Part shown: one piece after another, positions 40,951 to 44,401 of the stretch
How the letters are laid out: every line of letters starts with the position of its first letter
Position numbering within the stretch: the first letter of the stretch is position 1
Assembly: GCA_943330915.2 (NCBI GenBank)
Contig: CALQJO020000022.1
Span: 1-44,401, forward strand
DNA: 44,401 nt
From: Rhodoferax sp. OV413
Lineage (GTDB): Bacteria; Pseudomonadota; Gammaproteobacteria; Pseudomonadales; Pseudohongiellaceae
Direction: 5' to 3'
Position numbers and translations under genes: made by a program
Notes under the pieces: model-generated
What the model was told of the DNA's origin: nothing
What the model saw: the letters and a program-made list of their open reading frames with translations, nothing else
Database searches by the model: none

Positions 40951-43343
40951 CGCAGTTTGATGACCAGCGTATCCACAACGGGCTCCGACCAGGCTTCAGT
41001 CAACAGTCCAGTGTAGTCATCAAAGGTATTGCCTGGCAGATTGCCTCCGCGGGTATAGACGATAAACAAGTCTGACAGCGGGGCAATTTCCCAGCGATAC
41101 CGCGCCTGGAAAGTCATACGACTGATGGTAAAGTCGTCGCTGGTCAGGTTAGGTTTCGGAACTTCTCGCAGTTGTTCAATACGGCTACGATTGACCTGCA
41201 GGAATTTGTTTTCGTAGGCTTTCAGGCCTGTCCACTGCATACCAAAGCGCAGTTGCTGGCGCGCATCAATGAAGTAGTCCAGCGTGAATTTTGGTGACCA
41301 TTGTGTGGCGATGTAACTGGTGTAACGACCATTGCCACGATGCACGAGCAAACCATCGCGTTCGGCGTAAGCCAGTTCGGCACTGACTGAAAAATTATCA
41401 ACCGGCCGATAATTAATACCTGCGGTTGTGGTCAACCACTTTTCGCCCAGGTCCTCAGTATTGGCATCTACGCCCAGGGTATATCGAATCACTTTGGAGG
41501 GATCGGTTTCCCAGTTGGCGACAAACTGCCAACGGCCAGGCACAGAATAATCACCCGTGCCTCTGCCAAGTCTGTCGTCAACACGGCGGTGGTAATAACG
41601 CAAACTGAGCATGGATGAATGATTGTTCAGGTAAGTGTAGTTTCTACCTACAAATATGCCTTGACGCACCCAGTCATTATTGCCGTTCCAATGATTAAAA
41701 AAGGAGATGCTGCTGCTGCGCGATAACAAGCCTTCGACATTGGACTCATTACGTGTGTAGAAGTAGTCAAAATGACTCAAGTCATTTCGTGTCAAAAACC
41801 CTAGCGTATTTAATTCAAGTTTGTCGTCATGATACCCGGCAGCAATCCTGTGCTGCCGTCCACGTTGTGGCTGAAAAATCAGATCGGCGATCGCGCCCTT
41901 ACCTTGCTCACCATTCACGTCGCTGTGCAGCAACTGACCGTCAAACACCCAGCGCGCATCCGCTGAGAAATAATGCATATCGATACCGTTTACGGTAGCG
42001 TCTACTTTGGAATGATCAACTGACGTGCCCATCCACCCGATTGACCGGCGCCCGCCCCCAACCGTGTCTTCATATAACAGACGACCCACCGTGAAATCGC
42101 GCCCTTCTGCATCCAGTTTGACAGCCGTGCCGTCAGTTCGTGTGCCCAGAATGTCCATATCGGCTTCAGCAGCGACCAAGGTACCGTAACGCCATGAACC
42201 ATTTTGGCCGGTAAATTTCACTGCGCCTGTTAAATCGGATTGTGCACTGACATCCGTTGCAACGGTCCTGACCCCTGCTGGTATGTCATACAGGGCCGCG
42301 CTGCCAATTCGACGGGTGTTCAGCATGGTGGTTGGCCCGCCCGGCCCCCGCGGGCTCTGGTTTCTTGGCGAGGTTGCAAACACATCCTGACCTTCGAGAA
42401 AGAATGCACGTTTTTCCGGGTAAAACACTTCAAAAGCCGTGAGATTAACAATCACGTCGTCGGTTTCTACATTTCCGAAGTCAGGATTCAGACTCGCTGA
42501 GAGCTGTGAATTGGTTGTCGGCCGCCAAAATAACTCAGCGCCGGCCCGGACTTCATTATCATTGCGAATGGCGTCGTATTCAGATGACAGGTACGGGTAA
42601 AAGGTGATTTGCCGACGTGGTTCGATATCTTCAAGTTCGAATTTCTGAAATGCTGACAGAAACTCATTCACAGTGGTCGGCAGCGGTGGAAATGACCAGG
42701 TCTCGTTCATGGAACCCACCTGTCGTTCGGTATAAACGCCTATTCTTCGCACGTCACCAGCGACTTGCGGCAAGGCCATCATCGACCAAGGGATGAAGTA
42801 TTCGGCAACCCAGCCGCCATCAACCACACTGGTTTCAGCGTTCCACGAACCATCCCACTGCATATTCATCGAACGTTCCGGCAAGATGGTGCCATCGGTT
42901 TTGGAACCGCCCAGATTCACACGCATCATATAGCCGTAGAGACCTTCGCCAGAGGCATCAATACTGATCACCACACCATCACGTTCAAGGCGAGTGTCCC
43001 GCGGCGTCATCCGCGCGACCAGCGTATTGGTATCCTGGTGATTCATCACGCCAACATAAATGCCGCGTTCAGTATAAAAAATCTTGGTTTCGGTTCTGAG
43101 GGACGCTTCTTCCAAGGTATCAGGCAAAATAACCTGCATACCATCTATCGCCGGAATCTGTTGCCAGACACCTTCATCAAGGCGCCCGTCCAGCGTGATA
43201 TTGGCAGCAGTTTCATCGATGCGAGTCAGTTGGGGAATGACTTCCTGGGACTGCAGTGAGGACAGTGGCGCCAGCGCACCCAGCACACAAGCGGACGTGG
43301 TAATCGCGAGATACAATTGACTGATGTTTCTATTTTTTACCAT
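40932..43343 (-). CDS. DUF5916 outer-membrane protein with N-terminal CBM9-like domain
   Basis: An 803-residue exported protein. Signal peptide to about LQS-QE (residue 33), a carbohydrate-binding family 9-like domain (ITLDGRLDEGVWQQIPAID through WVAEYFIPWSMM, residues about 45-215), and then a barrel-like C-terminal half. The linking stretch LNPDFGNVETDD and VFYPEKRAFFLEGQDVF are hallmarks of DUF5916. Function is unknown; relatives sit in the outer membrane of marine and soil bacteria and may bind or process polymers. AAGGGA precedes the ATG. The end shows RYRLGS rather than a terminal Phe. It overlaps the hydratase gene tail-to-tail. Confidence 0.85.
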   Translation of the reverse strand: MVKNRNISQLYLAITTSACVLGALAPLSSLQSQEVIPQLTRIDETAANITLDGRLDEGVWQQIPAIDGMQVILPDTLEEASLRTETKIFYTERGIYVGVMNHQDTNTLVARMTPRDTRLERDGVVISIDASGEGLYGYMMRVNLGGSKTDGTILPERSMNMQWDGSWNAETSVVDGGWVAEYFIPWSMMALPQVAGDVRRIGVYTERQVGSMNETWSFPPLPTTVNEFLSAFQKFELEDIEPRRQITFYPYLSSEYDAIRNDNEVRAGAELFWRPTTNSQLSASLNPDFGNVETDDVIVNLTAFEVFYPEKRAFFLEGQDVFATSPRNQSPRGPGGPTTMLNTRRIGSAALYDIPAGVRTVATDVSAQSDLTGAVKFTGQNGSWRYGTLVAAEADMDILGTRTDGTAVKLDAEGRDFTVGRLLYEDTVGGGRRSIGWMGTSVDHSKVDATVNGIDMHYFSADARWVFDGQLLHSDVNGEQGKGAIADLIFQPQRGRQHRIAAGYHDDKLELNTLGFLTRNDLSHFDYFYTRNESNVEGLLSRSSSISFFNHWNGNNDWVRQGIFVGRNYTYLNNHSSMLSLRYYHRRVDDRLGRGTGDYSVPGRWQFVANWETDPSKVIRYTLGVDANTEDLGEKWLTTTAGINYRPVDNFSVSAELAYAERDGLLVHRGNGRYTSYIATQWSPKFTLDYFIDARQQLRFGMQWTGLKAYENKFLQVNRSRIEQLREVPKPNLTSDDFTISRMTFQARYRWEIAPLSDLFIVYTRGGNLPGNTFDDYTGLLTEAWSEPVVDTLVIKLRYRLGS

Positions 43344-43386
43344 GATCCCTTGCTCATTGTGCAGGACGGCTTCGGAGCAACCGCCT

Positions 43387-43418
43387 GTTATATTGTGATG
43401 CAGACAGGGGAATATAAC
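43387..43418. repeat. Inverted repeat upstream of the DUF5916 gene
   Basis: GTTATATT (43387-43394) and AATATAAC (43411-43418), perfect 8-bp arms 16 bp apart, 44-75 bp upstream of the start. Either arm can serve as a -10 box on one strand, so this is a candidate operator. A second palindrome, TGCAATTGCA, lies at 43458-43467. Confidence 0.5.
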
Positions 43419-43498
43419 CGTCAAACCCTGAAATACTTCCCTAGGGCTACAATTAGTTGCAATTGCACGACCAACATGAGGGGGTACTTAATATCCTG

Positions 43499-44401
43499 TT
43501 ACCCCATCTGGCGTAACAAATCCCGCGCTTCACCGGGCTGCATAAACCATCGCAAGGACTTTAGCGAATCAGGTAACTGGACATCAATCGCGTTGGCGTG
43601 GCCAGTTGTTGATAACAGGGTGCGCCTGGCCTCGGCCAGTGCCTTGTCACAGTCCAGCACTAACGCTTGTTGGTCTGAAGCCGACAATCGTGTAGCCATC
43701 TGTGTATGCCAGTCAATGTTTTCAACCGATGGTCTTGTGATGCCGGCATGATGCCCGCCAGAGACCCGCGATTGGTGTCGCCAGACCCCTGAAACCGGGT
43801 CGTACTGGTACTCAGGCAGCATTCGCCAGCCAAATTCAGCAACCAGTTCCAATGCCCCAAGCAGGTAGGCAAACTCTTCATCAGAAATAAAGTAGTTAAA
43901 GTTAAGCCGTATCCAACCGGGTCTTAACACCGACACGCCTTTAACCACGGCAGATTCAATTTTCCGGCTGTAGTCCATGTCCATTTTCAGTAATGTATGA
44001 GCATAAGGCCCGGCACACGAACATCCACCTCTGACCTGTATGCCAAATAGATCATTTAACAGAGATACCACAAACCCGTAATGCAGTTCCTGGCCCTTGT
44101 GTCGGATTCTCATGGAGAAGATTGGCAGCCGCTCGCAGGAATCACCGCCCAGGACTTCAATGTTTTTGCAGAGCATCAGTCTGCTCATCGCCTGCTGACA
44201 CATGGCACTTTCGCGCGCTTGAATGACATCAGTGCCCACTTGCTGCTGAAGTGAGAACACCAGCCCTGCGCGGATTGATTCAATAATTGCGGGGGTGCCA
44301 CCCTCTTCCCTACGCTCAACATCGCTTACATACACATGATCTTCGGGGGTCACGTATAACACGGTGCCACCGCCGACTACGGCAGGCACTTTGTTCAGGA
44401 A
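43499..44401 (-). CDS. Class V aminotransferase-fold PLP enzyme, C-terminal part (5' end outside window)
   Basis: The frame is open to the right edge, reading FLNKVPAVVGGGTVLYV at the break, so the N-terminus and probably the PLP Lys lie outside. About 300 residues are visible. GGGTVLYVTPEDHVYV and EEGGTPAI, then the flexible loop RGGCSCAGPYAHTLL containing Cys residues, are typical of cysteine desulfurase/selenocysteine lyase-like class V proteins. The tail after about 190 visible residues (WRHQSRVSGGHHAG…) is longer than in IscS/SufS, so it is not a housekeeping desulfurase. Function undetermined. Confidence 0.82.
   Translation of the reverse strand, partial: FLNKVPAVVGGGTVLYVTPEDHVYVSDVERREEGGTPAIIESIRAGLVFSLQQQVGTDVIQARESAMCQQAMSRLMLCKNIEVLGGDSCERLPIFSMRIRHKGQELHYGFVVSLLNDLFGIQVRGGCSCAGPYAHTLLKMDMDYSRKIESAVVKGVSVLRPGWIRLNFNYFISDEEFAYLLGALELVAEFGWRMLPEYQYDPVSGVWRHQSRVSGGHHAGITRPSVENIDWHTQMATRLSASDQQALVLDCDKALAEARRTLLSTTGHANAIDVQLPDSLKSLRWFMQPGEARDLLRQMG

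Overview
The window looks like about 44 kb of chromosome from an aerobic, probably marine, gammaproteobacterium of roughly 50-55% G+C. The case rests on close matches to gammaproteobacterial IbpA, PurT, CorA and CspA-type proteins, and on the mix of TonB-dependent receptors, fatty-acid/acyl-CoA enzymes, an RND pump, a DUF5916 outer-membrane protein and a PQQ haem dehydrogenase. I see no tRNA, rRNA, insertion sequence, prophage or CRISPR array. All lineage statements are inference from protein resemblance.

Layout. 1-2247: CorA magnesium channel (cut at the left edge) and an ATP/ADP-translocase-like MFS carrier. 2291-5965 (minus): outer-membrane protein, FabH-like ketoacyl synthase and an exported beta-lactamase-fold hydrolase. 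6394-6603: cold-shock protein with long leader and strong terminator. 6773-9217 (minus): TetR regulator and DmdC-type acyl-CoA dehydrogenase. These are divergent from an RND efflux operon (9388-13583), with two tandem TGACA-N3-TGTCA operators between them. 13677-15969 (minus): DmdB/AlkK-like acyl-CoA ligase and a small exported protein, followed by a 5 x 14-bp tandem repeat.

16249-24559 is the most interesting block: a Tat-exported FAD amine oxidase, a divergent CadC-like membrane regulator, a TonB receptor, a cytochrome c4-like diheme protein and a RidA protein carrying a signal peptide. The oxidase and receptor genes share an upstream element (17 of 21 bases identical) and the same -35/-10 pair with a 17-bp spacer, with the element-to-promoter distance differing by 11 bp. 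I propose a periplasmic amine or amino-acid oxidation system: the receptor imports the substrate, the oxidase makes an imine, RidA hydrolyses it and the cytochrome may take the electrons.

24703-30572 (minus): second TonB receptor, nitronate monooxygenase, quinone-reductase-like enzyme, and ibpA with a ROSE-type RNA thermometer. Facing away from ibpA lies a promoter, three stem-loops and two terminators without an ORF (30745-30925), a candidate small RNA or attenuator leader. 30996-37961: YdfG-like dehydrogenase, periplasmic cupin protein, secreted serine protease with two C-terminal repeats, PurT, a methyltransferase and an NhaC-type antiporter. 38000-44401: PQQ/haem dehydrogenase, enoyl-CoA hydratase with a triplicated start region, DUF5916 protein, and a class V aminotransferase cut at the right edge.
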